DNA of 14,162 nt from CAZMXP01 sp964570285 (GTDB lineage: Bacteria > Planctomycetota > PLA2). Position numbers and translations under genes: made by a program. This document shows, piece by piece, positions 1 through 6,900 of the stretch (positions within the stretch are counted from its first letter, which is position 1; each line of letters starts with the position of its first letter). The notes beneath the pieces are model-generated. The model ran no database searches and was not told the origin of the DNA. It worked only from the letters and a program-made list of their open reading frames with translations. Location of the stretch: NCBI GenBank assembly GCA_964570285.1, contig CAZMXP010000081.1, positions 1 through 14,162 of the forward strand. Reading direction: 5' to 3'.

Positions 1-6
1 CCCCGC

Positions 7-96
7 GCGCGTCACCCGGATCTGGCAGCTCCTCACTAGGCGCAGCGCGGCCTTCAGCCGTCGTTGATTTGGTTGCGGCGTGTAGCCGCGCTGCGC
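7..96 (+). repeat. 90-nt direct repeat, copy 1, with internal hairpin
   Basis: This 90-nt stretch aligns without gaps to 531-620 with about 7 mismatches by eye (roughly 92 % identity). It contains a perfect 12-bp inverted repeat, GCGCAGCGCGGC at 40-51 and its complement at 85-96, enclosing a 33-nt loop. Both copies keep the arms intact although the loop has diverged, which suggests that the fold matters. It looks like a REP-type structured repeat. No function can be assigned. Confidence 0.75.
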
Positions 97-346
97 CACG
101 CGTGGGGCCGGATGTCGAAGGGTGTTCGGGCATCGGGGGCGAACGCCTTCGGAGGCGCGCGCGGGTGGTGCCACCGAGGAAGGGGCGGATTCGAACCATC
201 CGAGTCAGGGGATGCTCCCCCTTGCCCTCATGGGTTTCTCCCTTCCTGGCTTCCTCATCAAAGAAGCCGTTACGCACAATTCGGATCGGCCAAAGGCTGT
301 CGCGAGGGCGCGCGGCGTTCGAGGCTCATCCGACTGACCCATCGAA

Positions 347-428
347 TTCGCGCTCCCCGCGCAAACCCGGATCTGTGTCCCTGTGCCTCTGTACTACTAA
401 CCCGCAGACTTCGCGCTCCCTGCGCAAA
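347..428 (+). repeat. Short repeated 19-mer, two copies
   Basis: TTCGCGCTCCCCGCGCAAA at 347-365 recurs with one mismatch at 410-428, starting 63 nt later. Each unit is a partial palindrome (GCGC...GCGC). Two copies without a regular array do not make a CRISPR. It is probably part of the repetitive intergenic DNA around it. Confidence 0.5.
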
Positions 429-530
429 TTCTGCTGCTGCCCTCGTACGTCGCCGGGAACCGAGCCACTCTGGCCGCATCGCAGCCATCCTCTGCGGCGG
501 GAGAGGAACGCACGTAGCCCTCCGCCTCGT

Positions 531-620
531 GCGCGTCACCCGGATCGCGCAGCTCCTCACTAAGCGCAGCGCGGCCTTCGGCCGTCGCTGATTTGGTTGC
601 GGCGTCAAGCCGCGCTGCGC
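531..620 (+). repeat. 90-nt direct repeat, copy 2, with internal hairpin
   Basis: Second copy of the repeat at 7-96, in the same orientation. The 12-bp arms lie at 564-575 and 609-620. A smaller GGCC-TTC-GGCC hairpin lies just inside the left arm and is complete only in this copy. The two copies bracket 434 bp that hold no clear gene. Confidence 0.75.
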
Positions 621-676
621 TTTGTTCTTCGGAGACCCCGGCGGTTACCGGGTTGCCGCGGGTGTAAAGGCGGGGT

Positions 677-869
677 TAGGGCCTGTCTGAAAACCCGGCT
701 GGATTCGGTCGGCTGCGGCTGCGGCTGGACGCGGGCCGCCGCCGGCGGCCCGCTCTTCGCCGGGCCTCCTCGCCGTATTGTCTCCGTAATACGGCTTCGT
801 CGGCCCGGCTCGCCAGCCTTGTCCTCGCTCGACCTCGGTCCTTGACGCCGGGTTTTCAGACAGGCCCTA
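677..869 (+). mobile_element. MITE-like palindromic element, complete copy
   Basis: The element is bounded by a perfect 23-bp inverted repeat (677-699 and 847-869) that starts TAGGGCCTGTCTGAAAA. The outermost TA on each side may be a TA target duplication, as left by IS630/mariner-type transposition, or part of the repeat itself. The interior is non-coding and highly foldable. It contains a 10-bp palindrome at 732-741/743-752 and a nested hairpin made of GCCGGGCC (759-766) and GCCGTATT (772-779), pairing with 788-795 and 802-809. A second copy begins at 14108 with matching internal sequence. Its size of about 190 bp, lack of a transposase and terminal repeats suggest a non-autonomous element mobilised in trans. 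The right tip supplies the stop codon of the neighbouring minus-strand gene. Confidence 0.8.
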
Positions 870-1373
870 GCGCGCGTCGTCCGGGGCGGGGCCCGCATGG
901 AACCGGCGCATCTCCCACTCGATGCTGCCCGACTCGCCGGTCACATGGCGCACAAACCTCAGCGGATAGCCCCTCTGGGCTTCGAAGAGCGCATGCAGGA
1001 TCACCTCGCCGGATGCCCCGGGCTGGCGGCGCGCGGCCCGGTCCAGTTCCGCATCGAGGAAGTCGAACATCCCCTCGACGGTCCAGAACTCGTGGACGTG
1101 CGGCTTCGTCTCGGCCCCGTCCGTGGTCATCGCCGCGACCTTGCCGGCGCGGACCGTGACGGCGTGGCGGCCCCGCTGCGTTCCGCTCACCTCGATCTCG
1201 AACTCGTAGTCCGCGATCGCCGCCCTCTTCCATGTCGCGCGCGCCGCGTCGAGCGCCGCGCGCGTCAGCGGCTCGCCGGGCTTGGCTTGCAGCAATAGCA
1301 GCGTCAGCGCGCCGCCGGCGATGCCGAGGAAGAGCATCGGCATCCGCATCCGGCGCGCGAAGGAGGCATCCAC
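867..1373 (-). CDS. DUF6174-like membrane-anchored protein
   Basis: 168 aa. The N-terminus has one hydrophobic helix at residues 12-30 (short basic stretch, then a Leu/Gly/Ala-rich core), so the protein is probably a signal-anchored or exported envelope protein. The rest follows the layout of DUF6174 proteins: a Trp followed by a DY motif (W48, D55-Y56), a V.V..GKV strand-turn segment near 72-79, a WTVEGMFDFL helix at 97-106, and a GYPLRF segment near 135-140 where the family usually has G-x-P. Function is unknown across this family. The start is GTG at 1373, chosen because AGGA lies 7 nt upstream. An internal ATG at codon 9 is the alternative. The TAG stop lies in the outer tip of the palindromic element, so the C-terminus may have been set by the insertion. 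The gene is divergent from the small membrane gene at 1455. Confidence 0.75.
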   Translation of the reverse strand: MDASFARRMRMPMLFLGIAGGALTLLLLQAKPGEPLTRAALDAARATWKRAAIADYEFEIEVSGTQRGRHAVTVRAGKVAAMTTDGAETKPHVHEFWTVEGMFDFLDAELDRAARRQPGASGEVILHALFEAQRGYPLRFVRHVTGESGSIEWEMRRFHAGPAPDDAR

Positions 1374-1379
1374 GCAGCC

Positions 1380-1385
1380 ATCCTA
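1380..1385 (-). promoter_or_regulatory. Putative -10 box / RBS TAGGAT
   Basis: On the minus strand TAGGAT lies exactly 6 nt before the GTG start of the DUF6174-like gene. It fits a TANNNT -10 box of a leaderless transcript, but it also contains AGGA at good ribosome-binding spacing, so the two roles cannot be separated from sequence. The same hexamer at the same 6-nt distance precedes the hydrolase gene at 11061. No convincing -35 box is visible. Confidence 0.35.
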
Positions 1386-1417
1386 TGCCAGGCGCGAAGT
1401 GGCGCGCGGTCCCGGCC

Positions 1418-1446
1418 TTGTCGCGGGGCTTGTCCTGCCGTAGATT
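1418..1446 (+). promoter_or_regulatory. Putative sigma70-type promoter
   Basis: TTGTCG (1418-1423) is followed by a 17-bp spacer and TAGATT (1441-1446). The predicted transcription start near 1453 almost coincides with the GTG start codon at 1455. The mRNA would be leaderless, consistent with the lack of a Shine-Dalgarno sequence here. This is the best -35/-10 pair in the window. Confidence 0.45.
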
Positions 1447-1454
1447 CGGTCGCC

Positions 1455-1787
1455 GTGGGGCTGTTCGTCGACGTTGTCCTGCCGACCGCCTGCCTCATGA
1501 CTGTGCTCTGGGGCATCTTCAGGATGCGGGCCCATTGGTATGGAGTGAGGCGGCACGCTCATGCCCACCTGGGACACCCTTCGCCGCAGTGCTTCAGCGC
1601 CTCGAGTACGCACCACACTTGGGAGGGGGCCGACTTGGAACTCGCCCTGGAGCGGGGTGAGAAGTCGACCCCACTCGCCCTCGCCGAGCGGGACCTCGAC
1701 CTGGCCCGGGAGGAGCTCGCGGACGCCACGAATGCGCTCACCCGACGGCTCTTCGGCTATCGATCCGACGCCGAGCCGGGTGCGTAG
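1455..1787 (+). CDS. Small predicted membrane protein, function unknown
   Basis: 110 aa from a GTG start. I do not recognise the family. Residues 3-22 form one hydrophobic membrane segment (LFVDVVLPTACLMTVLWGIF). A His-rich, basic stretch follows (about 27-40), and the C-terminal half is an acidic/basic amphipathic helix (about 58-102, with ...AERDLDLAREELADAT...) that could form a coiled coil. Codon third positions are mostly G or C, which supports real coding. The layout of one N-terminal membrane helix plus a cytoplasmic helix recalls small envelope-stress proteins, but there is no specific match. The candidate promoter at 1418-1446 would give a leaderless mRNA. The gene ends about 40 nt before the vapB start and could share a transcript with the toxin-antitoxin pair. 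Confidence 0.6.
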   Translation: MGLFVDVVLPTACLMTVLWGIFRMRAHWYGVRRHAHAHLGHPSPQCFSASSTHHTWEGADLELALERGEKSTPLALAERDLDLAREELADATNALTRRLFGYRSDAEPGA

Positions 1788-1812
1788 CGATCGCGTCGGC
1801 TCCCTGAAGCGG

Positions 1813-1818
1813 TATGAT
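1813..1818 (+). promoter_or_regulatory. Putative -10 box of the vapBC operon
   Basis: TATGAT lies 10 nt before the ATG at 1829 in a locally AT-richer stretch that repeats GGTATG three times (1811, 1819, 1826). The repeated GGTATG units could also be part of an operator bound by the ribbon-helix-helix antitoxin, as vapBC-type operons are usually autoregulated. The -35 region is weak. Confidence 0.35.
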
Positions 1819-1828
1819 GGTATGCGGT

Positions 1829-2071
1829 ATGAAACGCATCACCATCACGCTGCCGGACGAGCTCGCCGGGGTCCTCTCCCACGAGGCACGCCGTCGTGGC
1901 GCTCCCGTTTCGGCCGTCGTCCGCGAGGCGCTCCGCTCCCATCTCGAGGGCGGACGGAAGGGGAGGAGGAAGCTCGCGTTCGTCGGCCTCGGCCGCAGCG
2001 GGCGGAAGCACACCGCACGCGCCGCGGAGCGGATCCTGAGACGGAAGTGGGGCGGTGATCGCGATCGTTGA
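1829..2071 (+). CDS. vapB: VapB-type ribbon-helix-helix antitoxin
   Basis: 80 aa. Residues 2-9 (KRITITLP) form the DNA-contacting beta strand and about 10-40 the two helices of a CopG/MetJ/Arc ribbon-helix-helix fold. The C-terminal part (LAFVGLGRSGRKHTARAAERIL) has the F-x-G-x-G-x-SG pattern common in RHH antitoxins paired with PIN toxins. This part normally wraps the toxin and blocks its active site. The dimer is expected to bind its own promoter. I chose ATG 1829 because it places the beta strand at the N-terminus, as is usual. An in-frame ATG at 1814 would add five residues (MMVCG). The end of the gene overlaps the vapC start by 17 nt, the normal arrangement for coupled translation of such a pair. 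Confidence 0.85.
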   Translation: MKRITITLPDELAGVLSHEARRRGAPVSAVVREALRSHLEGGRKGRRKLAFVGLGRSGRKHTARAAERILRRKWGGDRDR

Positions 2072-2462
2072 TACCGGGCCGCTCTATGCGGCGGCGGATC
2101 GCGATGATGCGGACCACGATGCGTGCGTCACGGTCCTAACGGCCGCCGGCCTGCGCCTCGTGATCCCCGCGATGGTCGTCGCGGAAGCGACCTGCCTCGT
2201 CGGGCTGCGCCTCGGCGCCAAGGCGGAGGGTCGATTCCTCCGGGCGCTCGGGGGCTTGACCGTGGATTCCCCGCTGCCCGAAGACTGGCCGAGAATCGCC
2301 GCTCTCGTCGACCGATACGCCGACCTGCCTCTCGGGGGCACCGACGCCTCCGTCGTCGCCCTGGCGGAGCGCCTCGCGACCGATACCGTCATCACGCTCG
2401 ACCGGCGACACTTCGGCACCGTACGGCCGCGGCATTGCCGCGCGCTCCGGCTCCTGCCGTAG
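2055..2462 (+). CDS. vapC: VapC-type PIN-domain ribonuclease toxin
   Basis: 135 aa, the usual size for a single PIN domain. The four acidic residues of the metal-binding site are in their expected places: D6 (IVDTGPL), E44 (VVAEATCL), D97 (GGTDASVVALAE) and D116 (ITLDRRHF). The active site therefore looks intact. PIN toxins of this type are Mg-dependent RNases that cut tRNA or rRNA when the antitoxin is degraded. The start is GTG at 2055 inside the antitoxin gene, with GGAAG about 8 nt upstream as a possible ribosome-binding site. The pair is probably a stress or plasmid/island-maintenance module. Its RNA target cannot be read from sequence. Confidence 0.92.
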   Translation: MIAIVDTGPLYAAADRDDADHDACVTVLTAAGLRLVIPAMVVAEATCLVGLRLGAKAEGRFLRALGGLTVDSPLPEDWPRIAALVDRYADLPLGGTDASVVALAERLATDTVITLDRRHFGTVRPRHCRALRLLP

Positions 2463-2484
2463 GCAGCGGCTTCGGGCGGCGTGC

Positions 2485-2534
2485 GGCCGAGTCCTTCGGC
2501 CTCGTGCGTCCGCGCGACTCCCGGGCGCGAGTCG
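2485..2534 (+). terminator. Hairpins downstream of vapC
   Basis: Two stem-loops lie just after the vapC stop: GGCCGA/TCGGCC (2485-2490 and 2496-2501, 5-nt loop) and CGACTC/GAGTCG (2515-2520 and 2529-2534, 8-nt loop). The region separates convergent genes, so a terminator is expected. Neither hairpin has a T-tract, so intrinsic termination is uncertain. Confidence 0.3.
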
Positions 2535-2546
2535 TCCTGCCGCGCC

Positions 2547-2571
2547 GCGCGCGCGGGGGACAACCGCGCGC
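2547..2571 (-). terminator. GC hairpin just downstream of the yihY-like gene
   Basis: On the minus strand, 6 nt after the TAG stop at 2578-2580, CGCGCGC repeats form a stem of about 7 bp (2547-2553 with 2565-2571, slippable by 2 nt). The position suits an end-of-operon terminator, but there is no U-tract. Confidence 0.3.
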
Positions 2572-2577
2572 ACCCCC

Positions 2578-3891
2578 CTACGAGTGGAACAGGTCCGAGA
2601 GCTTCGCGTTGTCGAACGCCCGGACCCTCCCCTCCTCCGCCCTTTCGAAGAGCGGGTAGAGTCGCGCGTCGAGGCCGTCGTCGCCCGCGAGCTTCTCGGC
2701 GCTGCCGCGCACGGCGCGGAGGATCTCGGTCAGCGCGATGCGGCTGCCTTCCCGCGCGGGCAGGTAGAGGCCGCCGCGGTCGCGCCGGATGAGGTCCGCC
2801 GCCTGCAGGTGGTCGAGCAGTTCGCGGGCGACCTCCGACCGCAGCGACAGCACGCGCCCGAGATCGGAGAGGTCCGGCGGGGGCTTCCCGTCGAGGAAGG
2901 GGCGGTAGATCTCCGTCATCAGGCGGATCGCCTGGTACTCGCGCGGCGCGCCGCGCTCGGCGCCGCGGCCCGTGTAGCCCGCGGCCAGCGCGCGGCGGTT
3001 CTGCGCGACGTAGGTCAACTCCACGCCGAAGAGCACGATGACCCACGTGACATAGATCCAGAAGATGAACAGGGGCAGGATGCCGAGCGGCCCGTAGAGC
3101 TTGCTGATCTGCGTCGCGTTGGCGACGTAGAGGTTGAAGCCGCGCTTCGCGAACTCCCACGCGGAGCCGGCGAGGATCGCGGCAAAGAGCGCCGGCACCG
3201 TGCTGACGCGCGTGTTCGGCATGCCGTGGTAGAGCACGAAGAAGACCGTCCACGTGAGCAGGAACGGCACGACCGTGACGAGCATGCGCACGACGCCGCC
3301 CAGCGCCGCGGCGCCCTGCAGGACGTCCTCCGAGCGCAGCTTCGCGGTCGCCCACAGCGAGATGCCGAAGAGCACGGGCCCGAGCGTCAGCACGAACCAG
3401 AACGCCGCGAAGCGACGCAGCGGGTTCTTGCGCGGCGGCGTCTTCCAGAGGCGGTTCACCGCCAGCTCGAGCGCCGAGTAGAGCCCGAGGCCCACGAAGA
3501 TGAGCATGCCCGTGCCGACGATCCCCATCTTGCCGCCGGTCGCCTGCGCGGTCGCGATGAGCCGCTTGACCTCGTCGCCCGCCTTCGCCGCGGCGTCCGG
3601 CAGCCCCGCCGACAGCAGCAGGTCGCTCACCGCCTGGTCGATGTCGAAGAAGCGCTGGAAGACCTCGAGCAGCGAGAAGGCGAGCAGGCCGACCGGCACG
3701 ATCGCGAGGATCGCGGTGTAGGCGAGCGCGCCCGCGTACTGGAAGCCGTTGTCGCGCAGGAACTCCCCCGGCGCGAGCACGAGGGTCTGCAGGAGGCGCA
3801 GCAGCAGGAACGGAACGCGGCGCAGGCCCCCGGGATCGAGGGAGAGGATGCGCTGGAAGAGCCGGCCGAGTCTGCCCACCGAGTGGCGCAT
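2578..3891 (-). CDS. yihY: YihY/BrkB-family inner-membrane protein with C-terminal extension
   Basis: 437 aa, against roughly 290 for E. coli YihY. The core (about 35-300) shows the family pattern: a first membrane helix with YAGALAYTAILAIVPVGLLAF (52-72), a second near 123-140 ending in NRLWK (146-150), helices at about 162-182, 198-221 and 232-246, and the YGPLGILPLFIFWIYVTWVIVLFGVEL signature at 266-292. The family was once called RNase BN in error. It is a polytopic membrane protein of unclear function. Residues about 320-420 are soluble and look like a winged-helix domain (LRSEVARELLDHLQAADLIRRDRGGLYLP), present in longer family members. The ATG follows the helicase-nuclease stop by 10 nt with no clear ribosome-binding site. 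It may be co-transcribed with that operon, though a shared function is not evident. Confidence 0.88.
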   Translation of the reverse strand: MRHSVGRLGRLFQRILSLDPGGLRRVPFLLLRLLQTLVLAPGEFLRDNGFQYAGALAYTAILAIVPVGLLAFSLLEVFQRFFDIDQAVSDLLLSAGLPDAAAKAGDEVKRLIATAQATGGKMGIVGTGMLIFVGLGLYSALELAVNRLWKTPPRKNPLRRFAAFWFVLTLGPVLFGISLWATAKLRSEDVLQGAAALGGVVRMLVTVVPFLLTWTVFFVLYHGMPNTRVSTVPALFAAILAGSAWEFAKRGFNLYVANATQISKLYGPLGILPLFIFWIYVTWVIVLFGVELTYVAQNRRALAAGYTGRGAERGAPREYQAIRLMTEIYRPFLDGKPPPDLSDLGRVLSLRSEVARELLDHLQAADLIRRDRGGLYLPAREGSRIALTEILRAVRGSAEKLAGDDGLDARLYPLFERAEEGRVRAFDNAKLSDLFHS

Positions 3892-3901
3892 GATAGCGGA
3901 G

Positions 3902-6900
3902 CTACGGCCGGTCGGTCGCTGTCCCCGTCCCGGGCGCAGACGGGGGGGGCGCGGGGGGGGTGACGGCCGCGCCGAGGGCCGCGTCGATGCGGCGGAGGAC
4001 CCCGGCGGGGTCCTCCCACCAGTCCTTCGTCAGGATCGTCTCGATCTTCCAGCCGAAGGCTTCGAGCAGGCGCGGGCGCATCAGGTCGCGCTCGATCAGG
4101 TCGGATTCGCGGTAGTGGGCCTCGGTGTCGACGAGCACGCCGAGCCGGTAGGCCTTGTCGCCCGCGCGGCAGACCGCCGCGTCGCAGCGGAAGCCGCTCT
4201 GGCCGATGCGACGGTCGACGCGGTAGCCCCGCTCGCGCATCGCCGCTTCGAGCTCGTCCACGACCGCGTCGGGCGGCGGCGGCCGGCCCTCCTGCTTCGC
4301 GCGCCCGCACAGCGCCTCCAGCACGCCGCGGGCGACGTCGCCCTCCCCCTTCGAGATCGCCTCGGCGAACCGCAGGTAGTGGCGCAGCGCGTTCGCCCCC
4401 TCGTTGCCGACGTTCGTGATCGCCTCGTGGCCCATCGACGCGATGACGGCCATCTGGTGCTTCGCGCGCGTGAAGGCGACGTTCAGGCGCTTCTCGCCGC
4501 CCGCCTGGTTGATCGGGCCGAAGTGCATGCGCACCTTGCCGCCCTCGTCGGGCCCGTAGCAGACCGACAGCAGCACGATGTCGCGCTCGTCGCCCTGGAT
4601 GTTCTCGAGGTTCTTGACGAGCAGCCCGCTGAACTGGCCGTCGATCTCGCGCTCCCACTCGCGTTCCAGCAGCGTCGCGAACCCGGCGTCCTCCCGGGCG
4701 AGGCGCTCGAGCGCCGTCTCGATCTCGTCCTGCTGCTCCTCGCTGAAGGCGATGACGCCGATCGTCTTCCCCTCCCCCGACCGGAGAAGCGCGCGGATGA
4801 GCCGCGCGATGTAGGCGGCCTCCGGCGCGTTGCGCCGTTTCGCGTAGACGCCGCAGGCGATCCGGTGGAACGAGAGGCTGCGGGAGAGGAGGTCGCCGAG
4901 CCGGTCGGCCCCCTCCGCCGGGTCCTCGATCCGGATCTCGCCCGCGGCCGGGTTGCCGATCTCCTCCTCCGGCACCGTCAGCAGGCGCCCTTCGTAGAAC
5001 GCCGCGTTGGAGAAGCTGATGAGCGCCTCGGAGCGGCTCCGGTAGTGCCAGCCGAGCAGCGTGCTCGGCAGGTTCTTGCCCGCCTGGTTGAGGAAGCTGT
5101 TGGCGGAGAGGTCGTAGGTCAGCGCCTCGCCCTCGACCTCGATGTCGAGCTGTTCGTCCTCGTCGCGGCGCGCGGCGAAGAAGCTCGTCGGCGGGAGCTG
5201 CATCGCGTCGCCGACGACGATGCCCTGGGGCGCGCGGAAGAGGGCCGGCACCGCCTCCTCGAGCGGGATCTGGCTCGCCTCGTCGAAGAGCACGACGTCG
5301 AAGATGCCCTCCGCGAGCGGCAGGATGTCGGAGACCGAGAGCGGGCTCATCAGCCAGACCGGCTTCAGGTCGAGCATCACCGTCCCGGCGTCGCTCTCGA
5401 GCAGGTCGCGGATCGAGCGGTAGCGCATCGTCTTGCCGAACTCGTGCTCCAGTTCGCGCCGCCCGCGGGCGTAGCGCTTCGCGGACTCCTTCTCCGCGGC
5501 CGGGGAGGCGTGGTCGAGGAAGCGGCGCCGCGCGCGTTCGCGCACGCACTCCGCGTTCGACGCCTTCAGCTCCGCGATTCCCTTCTCGACCCGGGCGAGC
5601 GCCTCGTCGCGCGTGCGGCCCCGGAAGCGGGCGAGCACGCGGTCCTCGCGCAGCGTGCGCTCCAGCGTCGCCAGGGCCATGGCACCCTCGATCGATTCGA
5701 GGCGGTGGGGAAGGCGGCGCAGCACGCGGGCGAGGTCGGTCCCGATCTTGCCGAGGAGGCCGAGGCAGCGCAGGAAGTCGGGCAGCGCGTCCGAGGCCTC
5801 GTCGATCCGCCGCAGCCTCTCCCCGAGGGCGTCGAGGGTTTCTTCGGGCTCCGCCACGACCACGGTCGCGCAGGTCTCCCGCAGGGCGGCCAGCGCGGGC
5901 CCCGCGGCCGCGGCCTTGGCGATGCGCGCCGGCTCCGCGAGGAGCCTCGCGTGGAACGGCGAGGAGGCGGCCTCCGCGGAGCGGAGCGCCTCCACGTGCG
6001 CGGCGAGGTCGTCGAGCCCGCGCTCCCACCGGTAGCGCGAGGAGGCGGCTGCCCTGCTCTCGTGCAGCGCCTTCTCGGCGGACTGCTCGCGTTCGAGCCC
6101 CTCGAGCACGGAGACCCAGGAGGGGGGCACGACGTGCTTGGCCAGATCGTAGTGCGCGTAGAGGATTCGTCGGAGGCGCCACCACGAGGGGCGGAAGAAG
6201 TTCCCGAACCGCCCCTCGAGCGAGCGGGCGAGGGCGAGCACGTCGCGCAGGTCCGACGGCGAAAGGCGCTCCTTCCACCAGCGGTTCTCCTCGCGCAGCA
6301 GGGCCACCCTCCCTGCCTCCTCGGCGAGCGTGCGCCGCGCCTCCGCGAGATGGCGCGAGGCCTCGCTCGCCGGGTCGAGCAGCGCGAGTAGCGAGCGCTC
6401 CGCGAGAGGGGCGAGCGCCTGCGCGTGGGCGAGGGCGGCGTCGCAGGAGGCCAGCGTCGATCCGCCGCATCCCGGGAGAGCCTCCGCGAGGGAGGCCTGC
6501 TGCCGGCGCGCGCCCTGCACGCCGCGTTGCAGCGCCGCGACGGGCCGCTCCTCGTGGGCCAGGAGCGGCGAAAGCGAGTGCAGCGGGTGGCCCGCGAGCA
6601 CGCCGTCCGGCGTCGCCTCGGCGAGGGCGGCCGCCAGCCTGGACAGCCGTTCGCGATGTTCCGTCCAGAGCGCGTAGTCGGGCAGCCTCGCCGACTCCTC
6701 GGGCGCGAGCGTCGGGAGGGCGCCGCGCAGCCGGACCAGCCGGTGCAGCAGCGTGCGCAGCGGCACGCCCGCCCCGGGCGCGACCTGCCCCATCGCCCGG
6801 TCGAACCGCTCGAGAGGCTCCCGGTCGCGCGCGACGCGGGCGAGGAGGTCGTCGCGCCTCCGCTCGGCCTCCGCCGGGGCGGCGTCGGCCGCGAGGAACG

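Larger units (their letters stand above)
1..676. other. Gene-poor leader region with diverged repeats
   Basis: I see no convincing gene in this stretch. Open frames exist on both strands, but they overlap each other, have no recognisable domain and translate to arginine/serine/proline-rich protein typical of GC-rich non-coding DNA. It contains two copies of a 90-nt direct repeat (near 7 and 531) and a shorter repeated 19-mer (347 and 410). The region may be the decayed remnant of something mobile, but nothing in it shows which. Confidence 0.55.

Noticed and set aside
166..235. tRNA-like 3' half on the minus strand (GGTTCGAATCC at 187-197, GGTGGCACCA near 167-176)
   Set aside because: The T-arm-like 11-mer is present, but the T stem has a mismatch, the acceptor stem is not adjacent to the CCA-like end, and no D arm or proper anticodon arm can be drawn.
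347..428. CRISPR-like pair of repeats
   Set aside because: There are only two 19-nt copies with no array, no leader and no cas gene.
64..608. Small open frames in the repeat region
   Set aside because: Several frames on both strands are open at once, run through the repeats, and lack ribosome-binding sites and recognisable domains.
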